A DNA stretch of 14,351 bases. Origin: an uncultured Eubacteriales bacterium (GTDB lineage Bacteria; Bacillota; Clostridia; Monoglobales; Monoglobaceae). The DNA is taken from positions 1 through 14,351 of the forward strand of contig URAN01000071.1 in the NCBI GenBank assembly GCA_900545865.1, given 5' to 3'. The notes below the pieces were generated by a model. That model worked only from the letters and a program-made list of their open reading frames with translations. It was not told where the DNA came from and did not search any database. The position numbers were made by a program, and so were the translations under genes. Positions 1-7,726 of this stretch are shown one piece after another (position 1 is the first letter of the stretch; each line of letters begins with the position of its first letter).

Positions 1-482
1 GTATCAAAGGTGCGGCGTTTACGGCGGCTGTAATGTTTGAATCACAGTACAGACCCCTCGATATGCTGATGTATTACGATGCTCGTCCGTGCGCAATGAA
101 CGGAATGTTCGCAACTGATTATGTATGCGAAAGGCTCAAAGGCTATTATCCGTTCCGTATGTTCAACGAACTTGTTAAGCTTGGAGAATCGGTTAAAACC
201 GAAAGCGTATGCGATAAATTGTTCAGTTGTGCGGCAAAGGGTGAAAACTCAATGGCGTTTGTCGTTTCGTATTTCGATGATAATGACAATGCGGATGAAA
301 TGGATGTTAAAATAAGCTTTGAGAATATGGGCAGCAAAAAGAGAAAAGTTTCTTACTATCTTCTCGATGAAAATCATAACGAAGAACTTGTGAGAGATGA
401 AACGGTTACGGGCGAAAGTATATCGTCATATTTAAAAATGCCTTTGTTCTCTGCTTATCTTATAAAAATAGAGGAAATATAA
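1..482 (+). CDS. C-terminal fragment of a probable glycoside hydrolase (5' end outside window)
   Basis: The reading frame is open from the first bases of the window (frame starting at base 3), so the gene begins upstream and only about its last 160 codons are visible. The ATG at 33 is internal, not a start. The segment just after it carries Y-Y-D-A-R-P and then L-K-G-Y-Y-P-F-R-M-F-N-E-L, which resembles the end of a TIM-barrel glycoside hydrolase of the GH39/beta-xylosidase-like type. The last 90 residues look like a small beta-sandwich ending in the usual A-Y-L-I-K-I strand. No catalytic residue can be checked because the barrel is outside the window. There is no promoter or regulator between it and upstream sequence to judge its operon. 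It ends at a TAA and is followed by a bidirectional terminator. The hydrolase assignment is from sequence style only; the family is uncertain. Confidence 0.55.
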   Translation, partial: IKGAAFTAAVMFESQYRPLDMLMYYDARPCAMNGMFATDYVCERLKGYYPFRMFNELVKLGESVKTESVCDKLFSCAAKGENSMAFVVSYFDDNDNADEMDVKISFENMGSKKRKVSYYLLDENHNEELVRDETVTGESISSYLKMPLFSAYLIKIEEI

Positions 483-763
483 TATTTGCATTTTAAAAGC
501 GCAATCGAATATCTTAGGATAGTACACAAAACGCAGACAAAAATAAATATATCGGCTCCGTCGGAGATTGAACTTATTCGATAATTTTTGATATAATGTA
601 TATGATAAAAAAATACAACAGCCTTAAAACCTCTGTTGTATTTTTTTGTACGATTTTTAATTCAAAATTATCTTTTCTTTTAAGGGTTAATATAAATATC
701 ATATTCTATAGCTTTAGTCAGGAGGTATAACCTGCTTTTTAATGTAAATGTTGATATTTTTGT
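483..763. other. Convergent intergenic spacer
   Basis: This 281-bp AT-rich gap separates the partial hydrolase from the convergent AraC gene. It holds the bidirectional hairpin terminator at 607-647. It also has a short perfect inverted repeat around 556-566 (CTCCG-T-CGGAG) and a weak CAGG/CCTG inverted repeat at 719-734 followed by T residues. The sequence TTTTAAGGGT at 678-687 is repeated in the araC upstream region at 1718-1727. No convincing small gene or RNA gene was found. Confidence 0.6.
607..647. terminator. Bidirectional rho-independent terminator
   Basis: A perfect 15-bp stem pairs 607-621 with 633-647 around an 11-nt loop. The stem core is TACAACAG/CTGTTGTA and it is flanked by seven A residues on the left and seven T residues on the right. 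The T run terminates plus-strand transcription from the hydrolase, and the A run is a T run for minus-strand transcription from the AraC gene. Its place between two convergent genes fits a shared terminator. Confidence 0.9.
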
Positions 764-1606
764 TTAAAATTTTGATTTATTTCGATATTCGGACGGAGAT
801 AAATTCGTTTCTTGCTTAAATAAGCGGCTGAAATAGAGCGAATTTTCGAATCCGACTTTATTTGCTATTTCTTTTATACTGAGGTTTGTAAAACTCAGCA
901 GCTCTTTTGAAGTATCGATTTTAATGTTCATAAAATATTTTTTTGGCGCAACCCCAAGAATCCGCTTAAATTTATGTGAAAAGCCGCTTACGCTCATAGC
1001 GCAGATTTCCGCATAATGTTCGGGATTATACTCATTGTTGTATTGTTGGTACATTTCCGTAACAACGCGATTTATGTCAAGGTCAGCCGTTCTTGTATCC
1101 CAAGGAACGTTTCTGTTTAATGCGATATTGCGTGCCATTGCCAATAATAGGTATATGGCAAGAGAATTCTTTGCGGTGTTATGATACATTGACTTGAGCC
1201 TGTCCTCGTGTATAAGCTTGGAAAAACTTGATATAATTGATTCCGATTTGCGACACCTGTACACGCCGGGCAGAAAGTTAAGGTCATTTAAAATTTCTCT
1301 TACCGCACTTCCGGAAAAATGCAGCCAAAGAACCTCGCATCCGTCATTTTCAGGGTAAAAAGCATAATTTTGCGGTTGGTTCGGATAGTAAAAAATAAAA
1401 TTGCCTTCGCTCAGAGAGTATGTTTCGTTATTATACACAGCCTCCCATTTACCGGATACAACATATACAATATGATAGTTAAAAGATCCTTCCTCTCGAA
1501 TAATTCGATAAGAACATCTGCTTAATCTTCCACAATCATCAATGTTTAAGTAATTATTTGATGAAGAGATTTTCTTTTCGTCCATCCCTTTAAAGTACGT
1601 ATTCAC
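764..1606 (-). CDS. AraC-family transcriptional regulator
   Basis: This is a 280-residue cytoplasmic DNA-binding regulator of the two-domain AraC/XylS type. Residues about 40-100 form a cupin-like ligand-binding domain (H-I-V-Y-V-V-S-G-K-W followed by the S-L-S-E-G-N-F turn and Y-P-N-Q-P). Residues about 180-278 hold the two helix-turn-helix units; the second carries the family signature G-F-E-N-S-L-Y-F-S-R-L-F-K and ends in L-S-P-S-E-Y-R. Length is typical of sugar-responsive members. The start is a GTG: GGGGTGA lies at 1611-1617, four bases upstream of it, while the first in-frame ATG (codon 8) has its purine run directly abutting and so is a poor start. It is transcribed away from the five-gene surface operon and shares its upstream region. 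By family habit it senses a sugar or oligosaccharide and activates the divergent genes; that role and its ligand are inferred. The gene ends with TAA at 764-766 and uses the terminator at 607-647. Confidence 0.92.
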   Translation of the reverse strand: MNTYFKGMDEKKISSSNNYLNIDDCGRLSRCSYRIIREEGSFNYHIVYVVSGKWEAVYNNETYSLSEGNFIFYYPNQPQNYAFYPENDGCEVLWLHFSGSAVREILNDLNFLPGVYRCRKSESIISSFSKLIHEDRLKSMYHNTAKNSLAIYLLLAMARNIALNRNVPWDTRTADLDINRVVTEMYQQYNNEYNPEHYAEICAMSVSGFSHKFKRILGVAPKKYFMNIKIDTSKELLSFTNLSIKEIANKVGFENSLYFSRLFKQETNLSPSEYRNKSKF

Positions 1607-1661
1607 AATTTCACCCCATTTTAAAATTAATATGCGGCATCTGAAGATTTACTCTTAAACG

Positions 1662-1690
1662 ATTATAACACATTTTAAAATAAATTTCAA
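1662..1690 (-). promoter_or_regulatory. Predicted sigma-A promoter of the AraC gene
   Basis: Read on the minus strand, TTGAAA (1690-1685) is followed after 17 bp by a perfect TATAAT (1667-1662). The predicted start of transcription lies roughly 45-50 bases before the GTG codon. The promoter abuts the direct repeat at 1694-1725, so a protein bound there would sit immediately upstream of this -35. Confidence 0.7.
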
Positions 1691-1693
1691 TAT

Positions 1694-1725
1694 AATTTTA
1701 AGGAAATTCAGACAAAATTTTAAGG
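1694..1725. promoter_or_regulatory. Candidate AraC operator: 10-bp direct repeat, 22-bp period
   Basis: AATTTTAAGG occurs exactly at 1694-1703 and again at 1716-1725. The 22-bp period is close to two helical turns, which is the geometry of direct-repeat half-sites used by AraC-family dimers. A third, weaker TTTTAA lies at 1673-1678, 23 bp before the one in the first repeat, but in DNA this AT-rich it may be chance. Binding by the adjacent regulator is inferred. Confidence 0.45.
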
Positions 1726-1739
1726 GTAACTAACCGTTT

Positions 1740-1767
1740 TGTGCATATTATGTGCAGTTAAATGCAT
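1740..1767. promoter_or_regulatory. Phased TGCA repeats upstream of operon promoter
   Basis: TGCA appears at 1742-1745, 1753-1756 and 1763-1766, that is at steps of 11 and 10 bp on one helical face. The first two sit in longer direct repeats (TGTGCATATTA and TGTGCAGTTAA). The set ends directly at the -35 hexamer of the operon promoter, where class II activators bind. It could be the activating site for the divergent AraC protein or for another regulator. Confidence 0.35.
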
Positions 1768-1794
1768 TGAAAAAAAGTAACAAGCTGATATAAT
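1767..1794 (+). promoter_or_regulatory. Predicted sigma-A promoter of the five-gene surface operon
   Basis: TTGAAA (1767-1772) and a perfect TATAAT (1789-1794) are separated by 16 bp, and a TG one base before the -10 gives an extended -10 element. The predicted start is near 1801, leaving a leader of about 80 nt before the first ATG. No other good promoter is needed downstream because the next four genes are nearly contiguous. Confidence 0.7.
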
Positions 1795-1879
1795 GTAAGG
1801 TGTAAAGGATCGGAAAAATTTATTTCCCGCAAATTATAAAATCATAAAATAAAATTCATTTACAGAGAGGAAGATTTTT

Positions 1880-4800
1880 ATGTTAAAGAGATTATGTAGG
1901 ATTGGTGTTTCACTGGCTGTTGCACTCAACAGTTTTTCGGTTGTCCTGCCTGCTGCCTTTGCTGAAGGCGACCCGTCGCAGCAGACAATTGAAGGCTGTA
2001 CGTTTGAAATTCAAACGAATTACAAGACGATGCAACAAGGTACGCAGTATAAGCTTAATCTTGTAAATTTCACAGGGAAAACGGTCGAGTGGACATCTAA
2101 CAACCAAGATGTTGCAACGGTTGACGGCAATGGCGTTATTACGGCAAAGGAAGAAGGAAATGCTGTTATTGAGGCTAAAACGACAGAGGGAACAGATAAT
2201 GTCATTAATTCAAAAACCTGTTACGTTACCGTTTATGAAAGAAAGCCGGGAGTCAGCATAACGCCCGCATATGTAACAGGGAAGCAGACCGAGGGTTCAA
2301 AAGTAATCATTGACTTTGAAACTTCCGGAGGAATTAACAAATCCGATGTTACGTGGACAACAAGTAACAAATGGTGTTGTACCGTAGATAACGGAGTTGC
2401 TGTGTTTACGGGCAATCAGGGGAATCTTTTTTCCGTTATAACGGCAACAGCGGAAAAAGACGGTGTAACCTATAGTGATTCGTGTGCGGTATATGCGACA
2501 AAATCGGTCGGAAACAGTACTGTTGGGATGAAAGATTATTATTCTCAGCAATATACTTTCACTAAAGATGCGGCTTTTAATAACAAAAATCAACTTATTC
2601 AATATATGTATTACGATAATGCCGAACAAAAATACATACACTATCCGATACTAACAACAGGAAACGGCAGGAATTTTAATAACGGAGATAAGAAATACGG
2701 ATATGTATCAGACAACTCAATCGTATGCGGCGAGAACGGAGAGGGTGCATTTGCATTTAAGGCGCCGTATGACGGAAATGTTAATGTGGCATTAAATTAC
2801 GGTGTGAAAGACGGCTTTTTGGCCGGTGATGCATTGAATTATGCCGATGTGGGAATCTATCTCAATAATGAACAAAAGTATTTTTGCGATGTAAGCGAAA
2901 TTACAGACAAAAAAGCACCGCCGACAATCAGCAGTACGGACGGAAGTCACAAAGGCCTTGATATACAGGTGAAAGCAGGGGATTATGTTTATATCAGAGC
3001 AATGATGCCGAGCAGCGTAACCACCTCGGATAAATTGGCGATATTAAAAGCTTGGTATGAAGCGTTTGAATTTAATTTCACAAGAAGCGATAACGACTCA
3101 TACATAAATGCTCCGCAAAGTATAGATGCGGGTGCGGGCGAAAATGTAAAGCTTAATGCCGCAGCAAGCAAGGAAAACAGCGTTATAAAGTATGCATCGT
3201 CCGACACGAGCGTTGCAACTGTTGACGAGAACGGAACCGTTGATGTAAAGAATGACCAAATGGGAAAATCTTGTAAAATTTATTCGGTTGCATTTAATAA
3301 TGATATGGCATATGCGGGAACGGTTACAGAAATTAACGTAAATGACAACAAGCTTGTATTGAGCAGCGACTATAAAAGAATTGCTGTTGGTGAAAGCTTT
3401 ATCCTAAAAGGCATAATGAAAGCGGGAACTCCGTACGAAACAGATATTACGCTATCTTTAATAGATTCGCAAAATGACATCGTAAGCATTGACGGAAATA
3501 CGGTTAATGCACTTAAACCCGGAACAACCGTTGTTACAGCTAAGCACGGAAACAAAAAGGCAATTTGTGCTGTTGAGGTATATGATCCAAAACTCTACTT
3601 TGAAGAAAACTTTTTTGAAATAAGCGGAACAGGTGCCGACGATGCGGAAAAAGGTCTTAAAGGCGAGGCGAAGCTCAATTTGAAGGGAACATTGGCGGAC
3701 AATAATGTAAGTTATACCTGTTATGCTTCCAAATGGATGAAAGAATGGGGAACCGATGGTTCTCTCAAAGGTGATATGTATCAATTTAACACTGAAGATA
3801 TGACCGTTAAAGCAAAGAACGGTGCATACGGAATGATTGAGATTATAGCGAAAAGCGGCGATGTAACGGCAACAGCAACAATAATGGTCGGCGGCTGTGC
3901 ATACGGAACCTATGAAACAGCTTATGTCACAGGAACCGAGCTTTTGAAGGGATATGATGATAATATTGAGAATGTTGTTTTGCCCGCAAATTACGCTAAC
4001 CATTATCTCTGGAAGTACGGTTATGCGTCATACGGAGTTACCGATTATACCCTTATGAACAAATATAATAAGCCGGGGAGTGCCGGTGATGCAGATAGAG
4101 CGACTGTGTCTGGCTCCGGGAATTCGGGAGCTGATTACTGGATACTCAGCTCGGTTCATATGCCGTCGGACAATAAGACCAGTTTCAGATTGAATCCGGG
4201 ACGCTATGGTTCTCAAGCTACTTGTAAGGATGTAATACTTGTTTTCCGTGCACCGAAAAGCGGAAAGATAAAAGTTAATGTTGGGGTTAATGACAATGAA
4301 ATTGAGATAAACAGATGTAATATGCCGTTTAAGGTGATACAGAAAAATCAAGTCGTTTACGATTATAGATTTGACAATCCTAAAGAAACGATAACTAATC
4401 CTACGGGATTCAAGGATCACTTTGCAACAAAAACGTTAGATGTGCAAAAGGGTGAGGAGATACTCTTTACTTTGGCATATGATTCGGTAAACGGAAACTA
4501 TTGGCTTACACCTAATATAAATGTTAAAGCCGATAAAAGCCTGTTTAACATTACATACGACAGTATAACGAAAGAATCGGCGGCTGATGCTCACAACATT
4601 ACGCTTGTACCCGGTGAGGAATATGATTTTTCGGATATTACAGCGGGAACAGCGGTGTCGTTAAACGATGATATTGTGTCTGTAATCGGCGGAAAAATTA
4701 AAGCGAATATGGTTGGGAAAACAGAAGTTTGTATTCTGGATGCTCAGGGCAAAAAGACAACCTTGAATGTTTCGGTTAAAAGCTTGAGCGTTAAAAAATC

Positions 4801-5029
4801 AGCGGATGGCAATTCTGTAACCGTGAAAGGCGGAAAATGTTCAAACGGCATCGTTTATGCGGCAGAATATGCTGACGGAAGATTGCTAAACGTAAAAACA
4901 CAGGCGACGAATGCAGACAATATTACTTCCTTTAATATGATGATAAGCGGAAATAACACCGTTAAGGCGTTTATGTGGGATGAAAACCTGAAACCGAAAT
5001 GCTATAGCGAGAATTTAGAAAATTTATAA
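1880..5029 (+). CDS. Secreted multidomain BIG2 Ig-like protein with two copies of a novel beta-sandwich module
   Basis: This 1049-residue protein is exported by a signal peptide (K/R at 3-7, hydrophobic core to about 25, probable cleavage after A-F-A at 28). Ig-like BIG2 domains lie at about 39-119, 125-207, 408-487, 490-568, 571-671 and 888-968; the first shows the classic W-T-S-N-N-Q-D-V-A-T-V-D-G-N-G-V-I-T-A-K core. Two copies of a shared unassigned module lie at about 213-400 and 672-883, each with an A-P-x-x-G turn (295-299, 791-795) and a later G-D or G-E (367-368, 858-859). The last 80 residues form a separate beta domain with V-K-A-F-M-W-D, a type seen at the end of clostridial surface proteins. 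There is no SLH, sortase or lipobox anchor, so it must be released or held by a partner. The start has GAGAGGAAG at 1865-1873. It is the first gene of the operon. A binding or scaffold role is inferred; no catalytic motif was seen. Confidence 0.88.
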   Translation: MLKRLCRIGVSLAVALNSFSVVLPAAFAEGDPSQQTIEGCTFEIQTNYKTMQQGTQYKLNLVNFTGKTVEWTSNNQDVATVDGNGVITAKEEGNAVIEAKTTEGTDNVINSKTCYVTVYERKPGVSITPAYVTGKQTEGSKVIIDFETSGGINKSDVTWTTSNKWCCTVDNGVAVFTGNQGNLFSVITATAEKDGVTYSDSCAVYATKSVGNSTVGMKDYYSQQYTFTKDAAFNNKNQLIQYMYYDNAEQKYIHYPILTTGNGRNFNNGDKKYGYVSDNSIVCGENGEGAFAFKAPYDGNVNVALNYGVKDGFLAGDALNYADVGIYLNNEQKYFCDVSEITDKKAPPTISSTDGSHKGLDIQVKAGDYVYIRAMMPSSVTTSDKLAILKAWYEAFEFNFTRSDNDSYINAPQSIDAGAGENVKLNAAASKENSVIKYASSDTSVATVDENGTVDVKNDQMGKSCKIYSVAFNNDMAYAGTVTEINVNDNKLVLSSDYKRIAVGESFILKGIMKAGTPYETDITLSLIDSQNDIVSIDGNTVNALKPGTTVVTAKHGNKKAICAVEVYDPKLYFEENFFEISGTGADDAEKGLKGEAKLNLKGTLADNNVSYTCYASKWMKEWGTDGSLKGDMYQFNTEDMTVKAKNGAYGMIEIIAKSGDVTATATIMVGGCAYGTYETAYVTGTELLKGYDDNIENVVLPANYANHYLWKYGYASYGVTDYTLMNKYNKPGSAGDADRATVSGSGNSGADYWILSSVHMPSDNKTSFRLNPGRYGSQATCKDVILVFRAPKSGKIKVNVGVNDNEIEINRCNMPFKVIQKNQVVYDYRFDNPKETITNPTGFKDHFATKTLDVQKGEEILFTLAYDSVNGNYWLTPNINVKADKSLFNITYDSITKESAADAHNITLVPGEEYDFSDITAGTAVSLNDDIVSVIGGKIKANMVGKTEVCILDAQGKKTTLNVSVKSLSVKKSADGNSVTVKGGKCSNGIVYAAEYADGRLLNVKTQATNADNITSFNMMISGNNTVKAFMWDENLKPKCYSENLENL

Positions 5030-5053
5030 ATTTAGATACAGGAGAAATATAAT

Positions 5054-7720
5054 ATGGCAGGATTTATGAACAGGATTAAAAAACTGACAGTCTTTATGCT
5101 GACCTTTACCGTATGCGTTTCGTCTTTCTGCACGGCTCAATGCCGTGCGGAAGGCGGTGACGCAGAAAAGGCTGAGGAAAGCGTTAGATTGATGACAGCA
5201 TTGGGAATATTTGTCCCCGACAGGTTTGATGAATATGACTCTGAAAAGTATATGACGCGGGTTGAATTCAGCGGCGTTCTTGCCAAATTATTCCGGTTCG
5301 GCGAGAAAAAAGACAGACAGGTTTTCACCGACGTTCCCCTCGGTACCGAAAATGCCGGATACATCGGAACGGCATACGAGCTCAGTATATTCAGAGGTGA
5401 CGGAAACGGGTATTTTAGACCATATGACATAGTAACATATGCGGAGGTAGAAAAAGCAATTTTATATGCGGCGGGTTATGATAACAGAATTGATGAACTC
5501 GGTGCGGGAAAGCTCAGAGATTTTGCGCATACCGATTTAACCGACGGATTGACATTTGAAAATGAAGATCAGATGCGGCGTATGGATGTAGCTGAAATTT
5601 TTAACAATGCACTTGAACTGTGCGTTATGTATTCGGAAAAGATTGTACGTTCAAACGGACAAACCTATGCTGAAATGAAAAAAAACAAAAATAATATTGT
5701 CCTCACATATTTCCTGAAAATCAACAAAATAGAAGGAATTGTTACGGGAAACGAATACACATCGCTTTATAATAATTTAGGTGCACCCTGTGGCGAAGGT
5801 CAGGTACAGATTGAAGGCGTAAATTATAAATATGACAAAGCCGATGCTTTGATAGGACAGTGCGTTACGGCATATATCTCTTCGGAAGACAGCCGTGATA
5901 AACAAGCATATTATATTACCGCATACGGAAACAATAAAACCTTGTCGCTGAAATACGATAAATTCTCATTTAATAACGGGGTTTTATATGATGAAACAGG
6001 TGATAAGCCCAAGAAAATCAAGTTATCCGACGGAGCGACGGTAATTTATAATGAAACCTATCTCGGAAACTTTGGCACGAGCAGTATAAATAACGATACA
6101 TTTGATATTAAATCCGGCGGAATATTGCTTATAGATAACGATTCGGACGGCGTATATGAGGTTATACGTATCACTGAATACGAAACCGTATTTGTCGGCA
6201 AAACGGATTTAAAAGCCGACATTGTTACTGATGCATATAATCTTAACACGATAAGGCTCGATGATTTTGATAAGACGGAATATTTTTATAAAGAAAAAGC
6301 TTCGGATATACATAAAATCACGGAGAATACAGTTCTGAATTTATTGAAAAGCTCTGACAAAAAACTTTTGAGGGTATATATTGCGGATGAATATATAAAC
6401 GGAACAATTACCGAAAAGAGGTCGGATGACACAGGAAGCTATGTGAAAATCGGCGGCAGTGAGTATAAAATTTCAAACAGCTATAATGATCTTTTGAAAG
6501 CTGAAAATCCGATTGCAAAAAGATTGGATGTCGGCGTGTCGGGAAAGTATATTTTGTCGAATGACAGAGAGATTGCCGCATACATAAGTATGACGGCGGA
6601 GAGCTATGGATACGTAATTGCCAAAGCTGCGGAAAACGACGGTTTTTCCCCGGCGGCAAAGGTTAAGCTTTTTACGGAAAACGGACGCATTGAGGAATTT
6701 GAACTTTCGGAAAAGACTTCGATTATCGAAAACGGAAAATCAACTTCTTACAGTGCCGATAAGGCAATTGACCGCATATCTCAATATAAAGTTATTAAAT
6801 ATAAGCTCAACAATGACAGAAAGCTTTCCAAAGCGGAAATTCCGGTATACAGCCTCGAAACAAGCGATAAAAACTTCTATCAGAATGTGAGCAAAACATC
6901 TCTTCAAGCACAAGGAAACGTTTTGGGCGCTCAATACAGCGCAAATATGAATACCGTTGTATTTAATGTTCCCAACCCCGATCTTTGTGATAAATCAACT
7001 GTGTGGGATGAGAAAAATTATACGATAGGAGCAACGTTTGGCGGCGGTTCAAATTATACGGTTGACATATACGATACCAATGAGTTTTGTTCTGCCGGCT
7101 TGATCGTGAACTATATCGGTGCAGGAGGGCGTACGCCCGGCGGCGGATATTCGACGCCTATGGTTGTTACGGATATATCAGAGACGCTGCATAACGAAAA
7201 CACGTGCCTAAAGATAACGGGATATGTTGCCGGGACCGAAAAATCAGTATATGTTTTTGATAAAAATCAAGGTGATTGTTCGGCAACGGGAAACTGGGCG
7301 GTTTGGAATGTCCCCGGTTTTAAAGCTTCGGATTTGAAAATTGGTGATGTGATCCAGTATACCTCGGCAAACAACGGATTTATAGACCAATATCGAATAT
7401 TGTTCAGACCAAATGTTCAAAAAGACCCGATTGAGCTTTATTCTGACGGGGCTACGGTTCCGAACAACATCCAGCGTGCGGATATGTACACCGCATTCGG
7501 AAAGGTTTTGGCGACAGACGGAAGGCAGGTAGTCTATACGATTCCTGAGGGTAAAAGAAAAGTAATTCAAATCGGAAGCTATATAAATACATATCTAATC
7601 GATATGAAAAAAGAAACTGTCAGAACTGCCGATAAAAATGAAATTCATACCGGTGATGATGTATTTATCCTTTTGAACTACGGCGGACATTATCAGACAA
7701 TGATTTACAGATGGGAGTAG
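5054..7720 (+). CDS. SLH-domain cell-surface protein with repeated beta-barrel-like units
   Basis: This 888-residue protein is secreted (hydrophobic segment about 10-27, cleavage near residue 32). SLH-like repeats follow at about 36-88, 91-145 and 146-195. Their wall-polymer-binding T-R-x-E position reads T-R-V-E (68-71), T-Y-A-E (128-131) and a poor R-R-M-D, so anchoring may be weaker than in the third gene. The next 690 residues match no domain I can name. They contain recurring units of the pattern G-x-V/I-x(n)-V-x-I, then G-D/x-V-x-x-Y, at about 221-292, 445-512, 720-786 and 812-888, and a D-N-D-S-D-G-V-Y-E-V-I-R-I turn near 361-373. This layout occurs in other large clostridial SLH proteins, as I remember them. 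No active site was seen. AGGAGA lies 8 bp before the ATG, and the gene starts 24 bp after its upstream neighbour. A structural or glycan-contacting wall role is inferred. Confidence 0.85.
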   Translation: MAGFMNRIKKLTVFMLTFTVCVSSFCTAQCRAEGGDAEKAEESVRLMTALGIFVPDRFDEYDSEKYMTRVEFSGVLAKLFRFGEKKDRQVFTDVPLGTENAGYIGTAYELSIFRGDGNGYFRPYDIVTYAEVEKAILYAAGYDNRIDELGAGKLRDFAHTDLTDGLTFENEDQMRRMDVAEIFNNALELCVMYSEKIVRSNGQTYAEMKKNKNNIVLTYFLKINKIEGIVTGNEYTSLYNNLGAPCGEGQVQIEGVNYKYDKADALIGQCVTAYISSEDSRDKQAYYITAYGNNKTLSLKYDKFSFNNGVLYDETGDKPKKIKLSDGATVIYNETYLGNFGTSSINNDTFDIKSGGILLIDNDSDGVYEVIRITEYETVFVGKTDLKADIVTDAYNLNTIRLDDFDKTEYFYKEKASDIHKITENTVLNLLKSSDKKLLRVYIADEYINGTITEKRSDDTGSYVKIGGSEYKISNSYNDLLKAENPIAKRLDVGVSGKYILSNDREIAAYISMTAESYGYVIAKAAENDGFSPAAKVKLFTENGRIEEFELSEKTSIIENGKSTSYSADKAIDRISQYKVIKYKLNNDRKLSKAEIPVYSLETSDKNFYQNVSKTSLQAQGNVLGAQYSANMNTVVFNVPNPDLCDKSTVWDEKNYTIGATFGGGSNYTVDIYDTNEFCSAGLIVNYIGAGGRTPGGGYSTPMVVTDISETLHNENTCLKITGYVAGTEKSVYVFDKNQGDCSATGNWAVWNVPGFKASDLKIGDVIQYTSANNGFIDQYRILFRPNVQKDPIELYSDGATVPNNIQRADMYTAFGKVLATDGRQVVYTIPEGKRKVIQIGSYINTYLIDMKKETVRTADKNEIHTGDDVFILLNYGGHYQTMIYRWE

Positions 7721-7726
7721 CATAAA

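Larger units (their letters stand above)
1607..1879. promoter_or_regulatory. Divergent control region between the regulator and the surface operon
   Basis: This 273-bp very AT-rich region separates two divergent transcription units. It contains a minus-strand promoter near the regulator, a plus-strand promoter near the operon, a perfect 10-bp direct repeat between them and a set of phased TGCA sequences just upstream of the operon's -35. These are listed separately. The transcribed leader of the operon is about 80 nt. It contains a weak hairpin at 1811-1829 (CGGAAA paired with TTTCCCG, one bulge), with no recognisable riboswitch. Confidence 0.7.

Noticed and set aside
33..482. ATG at 33 as the start of a complete 149-residue protein.
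   Set aside because: The frame is open to the left edge of the window, with sensible protein sequence upstream of the ATG and no ribosome binding site, so it is the end of a larger gene.
568..597. TTGAAC and TATAAT with an 18-bp spacer on the plus strand, a promoter-like match.
   Set aside because: Transcription would begin inside the base of the terminator hairpin at 607-647 and stop at once, and no gene follows on this strand. Probably chance in AT-rich DNA.
719..744. CAGG/CCTG inverted repeat with T run, and an AGGAGG followed by ATG.
   Set aside because: The stem is only four pairs, and the ATG is followed directly by a stop codon, so neither a firm terminator nor a gene is supported.
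1811..1829. Hairpin in the operon leader, considered as a riboswitch or attenuator.
   Set aside because: It is a six-pair AT-rich stem with a bulge, no T run and no conserved riboswitch core.
3458..4003. Long minus-strand open frame of 181 codons inside the first operon gene.
   Set aside because: It is a shadow of the coding strand, with Cys/Ile/Tyr-rich unstructured composition, no ribosome site seen and no domain.
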